A stretch of DNA of 64,000 bases from NCBI GenBank assembly GCA_028281285.1, contig JANQKF010000038.1:1-64000 (forward strand), read 5' to 3'. The position numbers and the translations under genes were made by a program. The notes below the pieces were generated by a model that did no database searches, was not told the origin of the DNA, and worked only from the letters and a program-made list of their open reading frames with translations. Shown here piece by piece: positions 25,414 through 35,500 of this stretch. Position 1 is the first letter of the stretch; every line of letters starts with the position of its first letter. The DNA is from Cyclobacteriaceae bacterium. GTDB lineage: Bacteria; Bacteroidota; Bacteroidia; Cytophagales; Cyclobacteriaceae.

Positions 25414-25443
25414 TTATCACGGAATTATCACGCGCATTTCAAG
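25414..25443 (-). promoter_or_regulatory. Predicted autoregulatory response-regulator site
   Basis: TTATCACG at 25414 and 25425, and a weaker TTTCAAG whose TCAAG starts at 25439, are spaced 11 bases apart. Such periodic direct repeats are the normal targets of OmpR/PhoB winged-helix dimers. The block lies 23-52 bases before the response-regulator ATG, inside the region shared with the divergent gene at 25593. Confidence 0.55.
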
Positions 25444-25592
25444 ATTACATAAAGACTGCTTCAACTCGGGTCAGCCGATACACACCAGCCAACCTTTCCG
25501 GCTATTAACAGTTTATATTGAATTATTGTGTCAATTAATTGGTTGAGAAAGACAACGAAACGACATTTGATCAATATTAATTAGATTTTGAA

Positions 25593-26090
25593 GTGACAAC
25601 ATTTGACTCATTAAGTGACCAATCCAGAATTTGGATATATCAAGCGGATAGAAAGATTTCTGAGGCTGAGCAAGCAGACATTATGGAGGCATTAAGCCAA
25701 TTTCTGAAAGCATGGGCGGCTCACGGTCAGGATTTGCATGCATCTGGAAAGATTGAATATGATCAGTTTTTAATCATTGCGACAGACGAATCTTTCAATC
25801 TGGCATCAGGGTGTTCTATTGACTCATCTGTTCACTTTGTACAAGACTTGGGTTCCCGGTACTCGATCGATTTCTTCGATCGATCGAAACTGGCTTTTCT
25901 GCAAGAAGAAAGTGTTAATTTGATAGCGTTAAATAGTTTGAAGGGATCAATAGAGCAACAGGTTGTGAAACCGGACTCGCTTTTTTTCCAAAATACAGTT
26001 CAAACTAAAGGAGAACTCAAATCAAATTGGCTCGTAAAAGCAGGGGAAAGTTGGCTTAAAAGATACTTTAAGACCTATGTCAGCGTATAA
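25593..26090 (+). CDS. Conserved Bacteroidota protein of unknown function (often mislabelled ABC transporter ATPase)
   Basis: 165 residues, cytoplasmic, GTG start. Recognisable conserved stretches are SDQSRIWIYQADRKISEAEQ, FLKAWAAHGQDL, and SGCSIDSSVHFVQDLG followed by IDFFDRSKLAF. From memory, close homologues in this phylum carry the name 'ABC transporter ATPase', but I see no Walker A (GxxxxGKS/T), no LSGGQ and no Walker B here, so the name is not supported. The conserved Cys in SGCS followed by Ser/His and the FFDR motif could form an active site, but this is guesswork. The stop lies 22 bases before the PorE-like gene, suggesting co-transcription with it. Confidence 0.75.
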   Translation: MTTFDSLSDQSRIWIYQADRKISEAEQADIMEALSQFLKAWAAHGQDLHASGKIEYDQFLIIATDESFNLASGCSIDSSVHFVQDLGSRYSIDFFDRSKLAFLQEESVNLIALNSLKGSIEQQVVKPDSLFFQNTVQTKGELKSNWLVKAGESWLKRYFKTYVSV

Positions 26091-26112
26091 TATTTAGCTA
26101 ATTTGCTACTAG

Positions 26113-28146
26113 ATGAAGAACATCCGATTCATTTTATCCTTGTTTTTTCTAGCTGCTCTTGTCGCATGTCAAGGGTCTAAGCAGAATTTCCTTGGAATTG
26201 ATGCTCCTGCGACTACATCGGCAACCGATTCCGGTACAGATGGGAGACAGGGTAAGGCAGCGAAAATCAAGAAGAGCTTTCAAAATGAAGAATATGACAA
26301 GGCGATTAAGGAATATTCTGAAGATCTGGAAGATGACCCTGAAAATCCTATTGCCAACTATTACATTGCCGAATCTTATAGAAGGATGGGCAAAGTTTAC
26401 TTAGCCAGAGATTATTATGCGAAAGCAATTGCCGGTGGTTATAATGATGATGAATTAGAACTTCACTATGCGAAAGCACTAAAGGCAAATGCAGACTATG
26501 CCGAAGCGGAGCGTGTACTTGAAAACTACCTTGAATACATTACAGTTGAAAAGTTCTCTGATCGAGCGAGGAGAGAGTTGGCCAATCTCAAGAAGATTGA
26601 CAGCCTGGAGCTTATAGTCAAAAACATCGAAATCAATGAGGCAAAGGCGCTGAACACCGAGAATTTGGAATACAGTCCGTTTGTCCATGATAAGGAACTG
26701 TACTTCGCAACTACTCGTGAGGAAAAGACGTTTGAACGCCATGGTGTTCCTTTCAGTGATATCTACAAAGCTTCCATTGATGGATTAACCATTGATGAAA
26801 GTACCATCACACGACTGCCGGATGTATTCAATGACACTGAGATAAATGAAGGCACGATCGCTATCTCACCGGACGGGAATACATTGGTTTTTGCTAAAGG
26901 CAATTCAGATGATAAAAGAGGCCTTGACCATACCAACTTGTTCATATCTACGAAACGAAATGGACAATGGAGTAGTCCTCAATTAATGCCTATTAACAGT
27001 CCTGACAACTGGGACTCCAGCCCGGCATTCAGTCGGAATGGGCAGACACTTTATTTCGCTTCAGATCGACCTGGGGGCTACGGAGGTTCAGACATTTATA
27101 GAGCATCACTTAATGAAAGAGGACGTTGGGGTAATGTTACAAATATGGGTGCTGCTATAAACACGGCAGAAGACGAGGTATTTCCCTACATCTCACCAGA
27201 CAACAAACTCTATTTCGCATCTGACGGTCATATTGGATTCGGAATGCTCGACATTTTTGTAGCAGTTCGAAAAAGCGGTCAGATCACTATAGAAAATATG
27301 GGGCCATCAGTCAATTCAGCTTATGACGATTTTGGTTTGGTCTACTCTGATCATCCTTATGAGGGTTTCTTTACTTCCAACAGGCCTGGTGGGACTGGAG
27401 GAGACGACATCTATACCCTGGTCGATGATTCTCCCGAACATAAAAAAATAGAATATGTGCTAAAGGGCCGAACTTATACTCCAGACGAAGACGGCAATCC
27501 AACTAATCTGGGAGGTGTAAGGGTGAAACTATTGGATGAAAACCTGGAGGTTGTTGACGACATTGCCACTGGCCGAAGTGGTGTATTTCAATTCCCTGTA
27601 GACCCGGAAAAGCAATACTTCTTGCTTGGTGAAAAGACAGACTATTTCACAACAAGACAAGAGTTTTCTATGATTGGAAAAGGGATTCCCAAGGAAGACC
27701 TCGTGGAAAGGTATACACTCAAAGAGTTTGAAGTTGCCTTAAACCTGGATCCAATTGTCAAAGATGCCACTATCGTTCTTGAAAACATTTTCTACGATCT
27801 AAACAAGGCTGATATCCGTGAGGATGCTGCACTTGAGTTGGACAAACTAGTCCAGTTATTGAAAGACAATCCTGAAATCAAAATTGAGTTGAGTTCTCAC
27901 ACCGATTCAAGGGCAGATAATGATTTTAACCAGGATCTGTCTCAGAGGAGAGCACAGGCAGCAGTTGACTACATTGTTTCCAAAGGAATCGCCAGAGATC
28001 GAATGGTAGCCAAAGGTTATGGTGAAACTCAACTCCTCAATGGCTGTGATGATGCAAATGCGGCCTCTTGCACAGAGGAACAACACCAGGAAAACCGAAG
28101 AACGGAATTCAAGGTAATTGAGTACAACAAAGAAGGAGGTAATTAA
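26113..28146 (+). CDS. PorE-like lipoprotein: TPR, PD40 propeller, regulatory domain, OmpA
   Basis: 677 residues. Lipobox LVAC with Cys19. Domains in order: TPR-type helices (~50-150), a PD40/WD40-like beta propeller (~182-436; repeats of the type ISPDGNTLVFAK, FSRNGQTLYFASDRPGGYGG, ISPDNKLYFASDG), a carboxypeptidase-regulatory-like Ig domain (~446-503), and an OmpA C-terminal peptidoglycan-binding domain (~555-670) with LSSHTDSRADNDFNQDLSQRR. This is the order described for PorE of the type IX secretion system, which anchors the machine to peptidoglycan. Other Bacteroidota proteins share this layout, so PorE is a likely but not proven assignment; the presence of T9SS substrates and a SprE-like gene in the window is consistent. 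A terminator follows 25 bases after the stop. Confidence 0.85.
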   Translation: MKNIRFILSLFFLAALVACQGSKQNFLGIDAPATTSATDSGTDGRQGKAAKIKKSFQNEEYDKAIKEYSEDLEDDPENPIANYYIAESYRRMGKVYLARDYYAKAIAGGYNDDELELHYAKALKANADYAEAERVLENYLEYITVEKFSDRARRELANLKKIDSLELIVKNIEINEAKALNTENLEYSPFVHDKELYFATTREEKTFERHGVPFSDIYKASIDGLTIDESTITRLPDVFNDTEINEGTIAISPDGNTLVFAKGNSDDKRGLDHTNLFISTKRNGQWSSPQLMPINSPDNWDSSPAFSRNGQTLYFASDRPGGYGGSDIYRASLNERGRWGNVTNMGAAINTAEDEVFPYISPDNKLYFASDGHIGFGMLDIFVAVRKSGQITIENMGPSVNSAYDDFGLVYSDHPYEGFFTSNRPGGTGGDDIYTLVDDSPEHKKIEYVLKGRTYTPDEDGNPTNLGGVRVKLLDENLEVVDDIATGRSGVFQFPVDPEKQYFLLGEKTDYFTTRQEFSMIGKGIPKEDLVERYTLKEFEVALNLDPIVKDATIVLENIFYDLNKADIREDAALELDKLVQLLKDNPEIKIELSSHTDSRADNDFNQDLSQRRAQAAVDYIVSKGIARDRMVAKGYGETQLLNGCDDANAASCTEEQHQENRRTEFKVIEYNKEGGN

Positions 28147-28171
28147 CAGTATTCTTGTAGGAAGAGTTTGA

Positions 28172-28200
28172 AAACCCTGACGATTCTGTCAGGGTTTTTT
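28172..28200 (+). terminator. Intrinsic terminator of the PorE-like gene
   Basis: Stem AAACCCTGAC/GTCAGGGTTT with a 6-base loop, then Ts to 28200. The last T is also the first base of the purM -7 element. The same ACCCTGAC/GTCAGGGT stem is used by the atp-operon terminator at 52362-52393. Confidence 0.92.
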
Positions 28201-28207
28201 ATTTTTG
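28200..28207 (+). promoter_or_regulatory. -7 element of the purM promoter
   Basis: TATTTTTG matches TAnnTTTG fully and overlaps the T tract of the preceding terminator. No TTTG is found 19-21 bases upstream, where the terminator stem lies, so the -33 part is weak. Transcription would begin near 28214, giving a short leader to the ATG at 28226. Confidence 0.45.
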
Positions 28208-28225
28208 TGCCTCAATACAAAGCAC

Positions 28226-29389
28226 ATGAACGAGCGGTATATGCAGCGTGGAGTCTCAGCCTCCAAAGAAGATGTTCACAATGCAATTAAAAATCTGGAC
28301 AAGGGAATTTTTCCCAATGCCTTTTGCAAGATTGTTCCCGACTACATGGGCAATGATCCGGATTACTGTAATATCATGCATGCCGATGGTGCCGGGACCA
28401 AGTCCTCTCTGGCCTATATGTACTGGAAAGAAACCGGAGATCTGAGTGTTTGGAAAGGAATTGCCCAGGACGCAATCATTATGAATATTGATGATCTTTT
28501 ATGCGTGGGCGCGATTGATAACATACTCCTCTCTTCAACCATCGGAAGAAACAAAAATCTGATTCCCGGAGAGGTCATATCGGCTTTAATCAACGGAACT
28601 GAAGAAGTGCTCCAGATGCTCAGAGACAATGGAGTAAACATTATAAGTACCGGAGGCGAAACGGCCGATCTTGGTGATCTTGTCCGCACCATAGTTGTCG
28701 ATAGTACGGTAAATGCCAGGATGAGGCGTGAGGACGTAATTACCAATGAAAAAATCGCCCCGGGTCAGGTGATAGTTGGTTTGGCTTCTTACGGTCAAGC
28801 ATCTTATGAAGACGAATATAATGGAGGAATGGGAAGTAACGGCCTGACTTCTGCACGACATGATGTCTTCAACTCATCCCTGGCTGAAAAATACCCCGAA
28901 AGCTTTGATCCATCGGTGCCTTCCGAGCTTGTATACTCGGGCAGTTATAACCTTACTGACCCGGTAGAAGGAAGCCCCCTGGATGCCGGCAAACTTGTTC
29001 TCTCACCCACCCGAACCTATGCCCCTGTTATCGCGGAAATCCTAAAGAATTTTAGGTCCGAAATAGGTGGGCTAATACATTGCAGCGGAGGAGCGCAAAC
29101 CAAGGTGTTGCATTTTGTTGACAAGCTGCACGTGATCAAAGACAACCTCTTTGAGATTCCTCCTCTATTTAAAACCATCCATGAAGAGAGTGGTACCGAT
29201 TGGCAAGAAATGTATAAAGTCTTCAATATGGGACATCGAATGGAAATTTACATCGATGAAAAACGTGCGGAAGAAATAATTTCCATTTCGAATTCATTTG
29301 GTATTGAAGCGCAGGTGATCGGCAGAATTGAGAGTGCAAATGACAAAAAACTGACCATCAAATCCGGTACTGGAACTTTCGAATACTAA
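28226..29389 (+). CDS. purM: Phosphoribosylformylglycinamidine cyclo-ligase (AIR synthase), Bacteroidota type
   Basis: Closes the imidazole ring of AIR from FGAM with ATP, step five of purine synthesis. 387 residues, longer than E. coli PurM (345), as usual in this phylum. The opening RYMQRGVSASKEDVHNAIKN, the ATP/FGAM motif HADGAGTKSSLAYMYWKETG, DAIIMNIDDLLCVGA, and STGGETADLGDLV are characteristic. The C-terminal half has IGGLIHCSGGAQTKVL and VFNMGHRMEIYI. The ATG at 28226 gives MNERYMQRGVS, the normal N-terminus for this branch; a GTG at 28205 lies inside the predicted promoter. It is a stand-alone gene preceded by a terminator-promoter overlap. Confidence 0.9.
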   Translation: MNERYMQRGVSASKEDVHNAIKNLDKGIFPNAFCKIVPDYMGNDPDYCNIMHADGAGTKSSLAYMYWKETGDLSVWKGIAQDAIIMNIDDLLCVGAIDNILLSSTIGRNKNLIPGEVISALINGTEEVLQMLRDNGVNIISTGGETADLGDLVRTIVVDSTVNARMRREDVITNEKIAPGQVIVGLASYGQASYEDEYNGGMGSNGLTSARHDVFNSSLAEKYPESFDPSVPSELVYSGSYNLTDPVEGSPLDAGKLVLSPTRTYAPVIAEILKNFRSEIGGLIHCSGGAQTKVLHFVDKLHVIKDNLFEIPPLFKTIHEESGTDWQEMYKVFNMGHRMEIYIDEKRAEEIISISNSFGIEAQVIGRIESANDKKLTIKSGTGTFEY

Positions 29390-29521
29390 CTCTCTGTAAT
29401 TCAGTCAATTATTTTTTTAATAAAAGGTAGGGTAAAGCGTCATCTTCGGTATATATTTACAGTGACTAAAACCACTGAATTGTATTTATTCTTTGGTTTC
29501 ACCTAAACACTGGGATTGTAA

Positions 29522-32500
29522 ATGGATCGCAAGTTCCATGGACATATGCTTTGCCTAAAACTACTCGTTCTGGCCTTATTGGTTGGTAGCGCAAAGGAAA
29601 CATTTGCCCAAACCCAGATTACAACAATCAATACATGTACTGTCACACCTTCTTCCTCTACCTGTTCAGGCGTTCCCAGTGGTCTTACTACTTCCAGCTA
29701 TAGCGCCACCGCTCCGTCAGATGCAGGTGCAGGTCCGGATGGGGTTGTTCAAAACGAAACCTACACGATTAATTTTGGACAGGTTCAAAACCTTTTTGTC
29801 ACTTCCTATGTGGCTGGGGGCTCCACTTATGACAACTTCGTTCTTCCAGATACACTTATTATCCGAAGAACCGATGCAGGAAGTCAATTAGTAATCTTTT
29901 ATGAATATGACAACATTGACAATACTGATCCCAGATCCATTGACATAGATGCTGAACAGCAAACCAATGAAGATGCTTTGTATCAAAGCGGTTTGTTAAA
30001 TGCAGGCTATGATAACATCCTTGTAAACAATGCGACCAACTTTGCCAATGTTGAAAGAATAGATATTATTTACAACTCGGGGGTAGTTACCTCTTCTCCA
30101 TCAACGGCCGTCTTCCCTATAGTTGACAGAGGAGGCAATGATGATATCAGAGTTGCCGCTATCAGTTCCTTAGATGCGAATGGCGATCCTAGTGGATATT
30201 ATCCTACGGTCGTTCAGGTAAATAATAATGGTACCAATGATTGGGGAGATTCTGGAATCGCACACATCTCATTGGTGATGCGAAGACAAGATGCTGCTTC
30301 AAACCCACTTCCGCAAGCTGCATTAGGCACACAAAACATCCATGGAAGTGCCGTATCCTTCTCTGACTTTGGTGTCAGTGCCAATGAAATCGTTTACGGT
30401 TACTCAATATTTGCCGATGATGTAACGGCTACTGGTAACGACTTAGTCGATTTCACCAACGCCACAAATTATCCTACAAATACGGGGTCAGCCTCGGGAC
30501 TGGATTTAGTTGCTGGAATTTCAACGGCTGTAGCCAGTGACAACAACTTGATTATGGCCACCGGACCAGGAGGATACAAAGCTGCCTTAACTACCTGGCT
30601 CAAAGCCAACGAAGATGCGGATGTAACCACATCTACAGATGGTTCTACAGTTACCGATTGGCAAGACCATGCGCTGGGCGACCATGATGCTACCACCTTA
30701 TTCGCTGCACCAACCTATGAAAGTGATGCAGTAGCCGATATCAATTTCAATCCTACTGTAGACTTTGTTGATGCATCAGAAACGGGATTACAAATCGCTA
30801 ACAACAGCGATTTTAATACTGCCACTTCTTACGAACAGAAAGGAATAAACATTGTCTTCCGAACAGGAAATGACATCACCACCAGGCAGCAAATCTATGA
30901 ACAAGGAAGCAATGATAGGGGCATTAATATTTTCATAGATGGTGGTTCGCTGGTTGTTGGGGCCTGGAACGTAACCAATGACGGCACGGGTTCACCGTGG
31001 GATTTCAATTCCATAAGCACGAGCTCGATAACCACAGAAACTGAATACATCGTTACACTAGAGTTTGACGGAAACTCTGCTGAAACTGGAAGTGTAACCG
31101 CTTATTTAAACGGTGCAAGCATGGGAAGCTTTTCCAACGTTGTTGGATTATTGTTCTCGGATACTGATGGTATAGGTATTGGAGATACGAACTCTCAATC
31201 ACGATATGGCAGTCTGGACACAACTCCGGCAGCATCATTTTATGGAAGCATCCCCGAATTTATTTATTGCAATGAGCCGGGTTCCTTTTCCACGGCACAA
31301 AGAGACAGGATAGAAAGTTATTTGGCCCTCAAATATGGAATTACGCTGGACCAAACTACAGCCAACAATTATGTTAATTCTGATGGAGACATCATATTTA
31401 ATACCACCAATGCAGCGGCCATCGGAGGTTATCTGGAATATAATAATGATATCGCTGGAATTGGCAGAGACGACAACTCTGAATTTCTCCAAATCCAATC
31501 TCAAAGCGAAAACGTCAACAGTATTGTTGAAATGCATCGAAGTGTTGCCGCGGGAATCGGAACCAATAATACTTGGATGATTTGGGGTAATGATGGTGGA
31601 GCAACGACCTCAAGCAGAATAGTAACAAAGCCAGATAACATCAACGAGCGCATAGAGCGTGTTTGGAGAGTCGCTGAGGAAGGAAGTATGGGTGTTACTG
31701 ACATCTCATTCGACCTGACAGGTCTTGGGTTCGGAACTACCGCAAGTGATTTCTCTCTTTTGGTGGCCGGCAATTCATCCGGGGCGGATTTTTCAAGTGC
31801 CACAGTAATTACAGGAGGTACCTTCAATGGCGATGTAATCACATTCACCGATGTTAACCTGGCCGATGGTGCATATTTTACTCTAGGCACGCAGTTTTTT
31901 ATATGCACACCAGGCAATGTACAGGATGGGCTTTCACTTTGGTTGAAGGCGGATGCCGAGACATACAATGAACCCACAGGTACAACACCCGCAACGGATG
32001 GCAATGAGGTGGACTATTGGGGAGACCAAAGCAGAAATAACTTTGATGCTGTTGAAGGATCAAATACGGCCAACAGACCCACTTGGATCGAAACTGATGT
32101 GAATTTCAACCCTACCATCCGATTTGGTGCTGGATCAAATGAAACAGGCTTTAATTTGGGCAGCAACTACGTTTTCGCACCAGAGGCCGATGGTGGAGTG
32201 CATATATTCGCTGCTGTTGAACCAGAGTCATCGCTCACTGGAAGCAGTAGAAACAGAAAAATGGTTCTCGACTTCGGTAATGCCGCCAACAACTCCTATG
32301 GCATGGGAGTGTACGGTGATAGGGGTGCAATAGTGGTAGAGGGCACGAATAATTTCAATATTAGTCCTAGTGCGTCAAACTTTCTTGCAGATGCGGAAAT
32401 CAACGATACTGGTGGTACATCTGACGAAAAGTCCATGTATGTTGACGGGCAAATTGATGACAATACACCAATCAGCGAAACCAACATTGATGTTGATGAT

Positions 32501-35500
32501 TCCGGCATTACCCAGGCTTCTACCCATGGAAGTAACCAGGGGCCAGTCTCCATTGGCAGACAGTCGGAAACCAATAATTTGGGCAACAACGCAGGACGAA
32601 GATATTTTGGTGATTTGCACGAAGTAATTCTTTACAACCAGGCTTTAACCCCCATTCAAGAACAGCGAATCCGTAGTTATCTTGCCATTAAATACGGAAC
32701 TACTCTGTCCAATAACAATGATGGGGACGGGTCAATAAACGAAGTCCTCTCGGGAAGTGTGGTCGAAGGGGATTATGTTGCCTCGGATGGAACCACAATT
32801 ACTTTCGATTATAGTGATGATACCGGCTTTGTCACCAATGTGGCAGGTATTGGGCGAGATGATGATACCTGTTTAAATCAAAAACAATCTCGCAGCGTCA
32901 ATTCCGATGCAATTCTGACAGTAGGTCTAGGGGAGATTGCTTCAAATAATGCCGCCAATTCCAACAGCTTTGATGATGACCTCGACTTCTTTACTTGGGG
33001 ATCAGATGGGGCGAGTACGGCTTTTGCTAACATCACCACTTCTGGCACTCCAGGAACAGTTAACGAGCGAATGCTCAGAATCTGGAGGGCTCAGGACACG
33101 GGAAACGTAGGAGCCACTGATATTTCTTTTGACCTAACCGGTCTTACCGGATATAGCACGAATGCCGGAGATTATCAATTGATCGTAGCCAGTGGTGGTG
33201 ATAATACATCATTGGAGGCCGGAACCACAATCACCGGTGGTACTTTCAATGGAACGGTGCTCACATTTGACAATGTCGACCTGACTGATGGCCAATATTT
33301 CACACTTGGAGTTTCAGCGGATCTTTGTGGACCTGGAGGTGTAACTAGCAGTATGGTACTGTGGCTTAGATCGGATGCTGGCACTTCAACCACCACTGAC
33401 AATACTTCTCTGGCTACCTGGACTGACCAATCAACAGCTGGCAACGATGGTACAGAAGCTACCGATCAACCTACGTTTAAGGACAATACCACAGACAACA
33501 TCAACTTCCATCCCACGATCGATTTTGATGGAATAAATGACCGACTATCAGTTGGTGATTTAAGTGAAATAAAATCAGTCACTGGAACCGGTAACTACAC
33601 CATGTTAGGAGTAGGTATAAGACAGGATGCCAATGACAATTATGTGCTTGGATCCACTGGAGGCACGAACGATGAAGAACTCTATTTCGGCTATTCCAGT
33701 GCAAACACAACCGCCACATTGGACCATGAAAACAATGCCATCAACCTCACAGGATTAAACGCTTTCGACAATCCGGCCCAAACGCCATTTCTACTCTTTG
33801 GGGAGTATGATGGTACCGGAAGAATATTTGAGGAGCTCCGAGATGATAACTTTAATCAAAATACAGATTCAAACACCACCGATATTGGAGGTACACAGAC
33901 CAACTATATTGGAGATGTAACTAATACAGGAAACTACAATGGCCTGATTAGTGAAGTACTGGTTTACAACTCGGGAATAACTGATCTTGAAAAACTTAGA
34001 ATCTATTCCTATTTCGCAATAAAATATGGAATAACCCTTCCACAGGATAATGACAATGACCTGACTTTGAACGAAGTGATTTCCGGTAGTGTAGCGGAAG
34101 GTGATCTGGTAGCCTCTGACGGTACAACTATTATCTGGGATGAATCCAATAATAATTCGAGCTATCATAATGGTATGGCCGGGATTGGTCGCGATGATGA
34201 TGCCTGTCTCAATCAGAAGCAAAGCACAAGTGCAACTGATGGAACAATCCTGACTATTGGCCTTGGTTCTGTGGCAACTGACAATGCCGCCAATTCTGGA
34301 ATTCATGATAATCTTGACTTCCTGGTTTGGGGACACGATGGGGCTACCACCTCACCGGGTAGCTCACTGGATGTACCTAGTACTGTTTCTCAGAGAATGC
34401 CAAGGGTTTGGCGTGTTGAAGACACAGGCTCCGTTGGTGCAACTGAAATACAATTTGACTTGACAGGGCTCGGATATGGTACAAATGCCGATGATTTCCG
34501 GTTGATTGTTTCGAACACTTCCACTATGGCTGATGGTACATTGACTGCCGGAGGAACATTCAACGGAGATGTTCTTTCATTTACGGGAATTGATTTAACC
34601 GATGGTCAATACTTTACTCTAGGCACGGCACTTACCACATGTGGACCTGGTGGAGTAAATACAAACATCTCCCTTTGGTTACGGGCCGATCTGGAGGTTT
34701 ACTCTGATGCTGGATTGACATTGGCCACTGATGGACAAAACGTACAACAATGGAATGACCAAAGTTCTCCTGCCGATAATGCCTCTGAAGTTGACGGAGG
34801 TGGCGGGGCTCCAGTGGAACCTACTTTTGAAACTAACGAGATCAACTATAATCCTGCACTGCTGATTACCGACCAAAACACAACAAATAACTCCTATATG
34901 GAAACATCGCTCAATTCCGTATCTGGAGACATGACCTTGATTTCCGTGTTCAACACCGCTCAAAATCAAGGGTCAACTACGGATTTTTCACAAGCTCCCG
35001 CGCTAATTGGAGCAAATTCCAGTGGCACGGATGATTATGGACTAGGCCTATCCAATGGCCAATTACATTTCAATGCCGCCAACAATTCATCACTCAACGC
35101 AAGAAGTACCGGCACCTATAATGACGGTGAACCATACATTGCAACAGGTACCAGGGTTCAGGCAGTATCAGGTGCCATCAACTTATATGCGAATTCAGCA
35201 AGTGTTGCCACCGGAACTTCAGATAATACCGCTCTTTCCGGACCATCAACTTTCGCTATAGGAAACCATAGTACATACACCAATGCCGGTCAATTCCAGG
35301 GAGATATTGCCGAGGCAATAGTATTCTCGAGAGTTCTGACGTCAGGAGAAAGAACACAAGTGGAATCCTATCTGGCCATCAAGTACGGAATAACCAGAGA
35401 CGTTTCTGGATTAAGTGCTGCAGAACAAGATTATCTTGCCGGAGATGGCGGAATTATCTGGGACTACGATGCTCAAGGCACAAATTTCCACAATGATATT

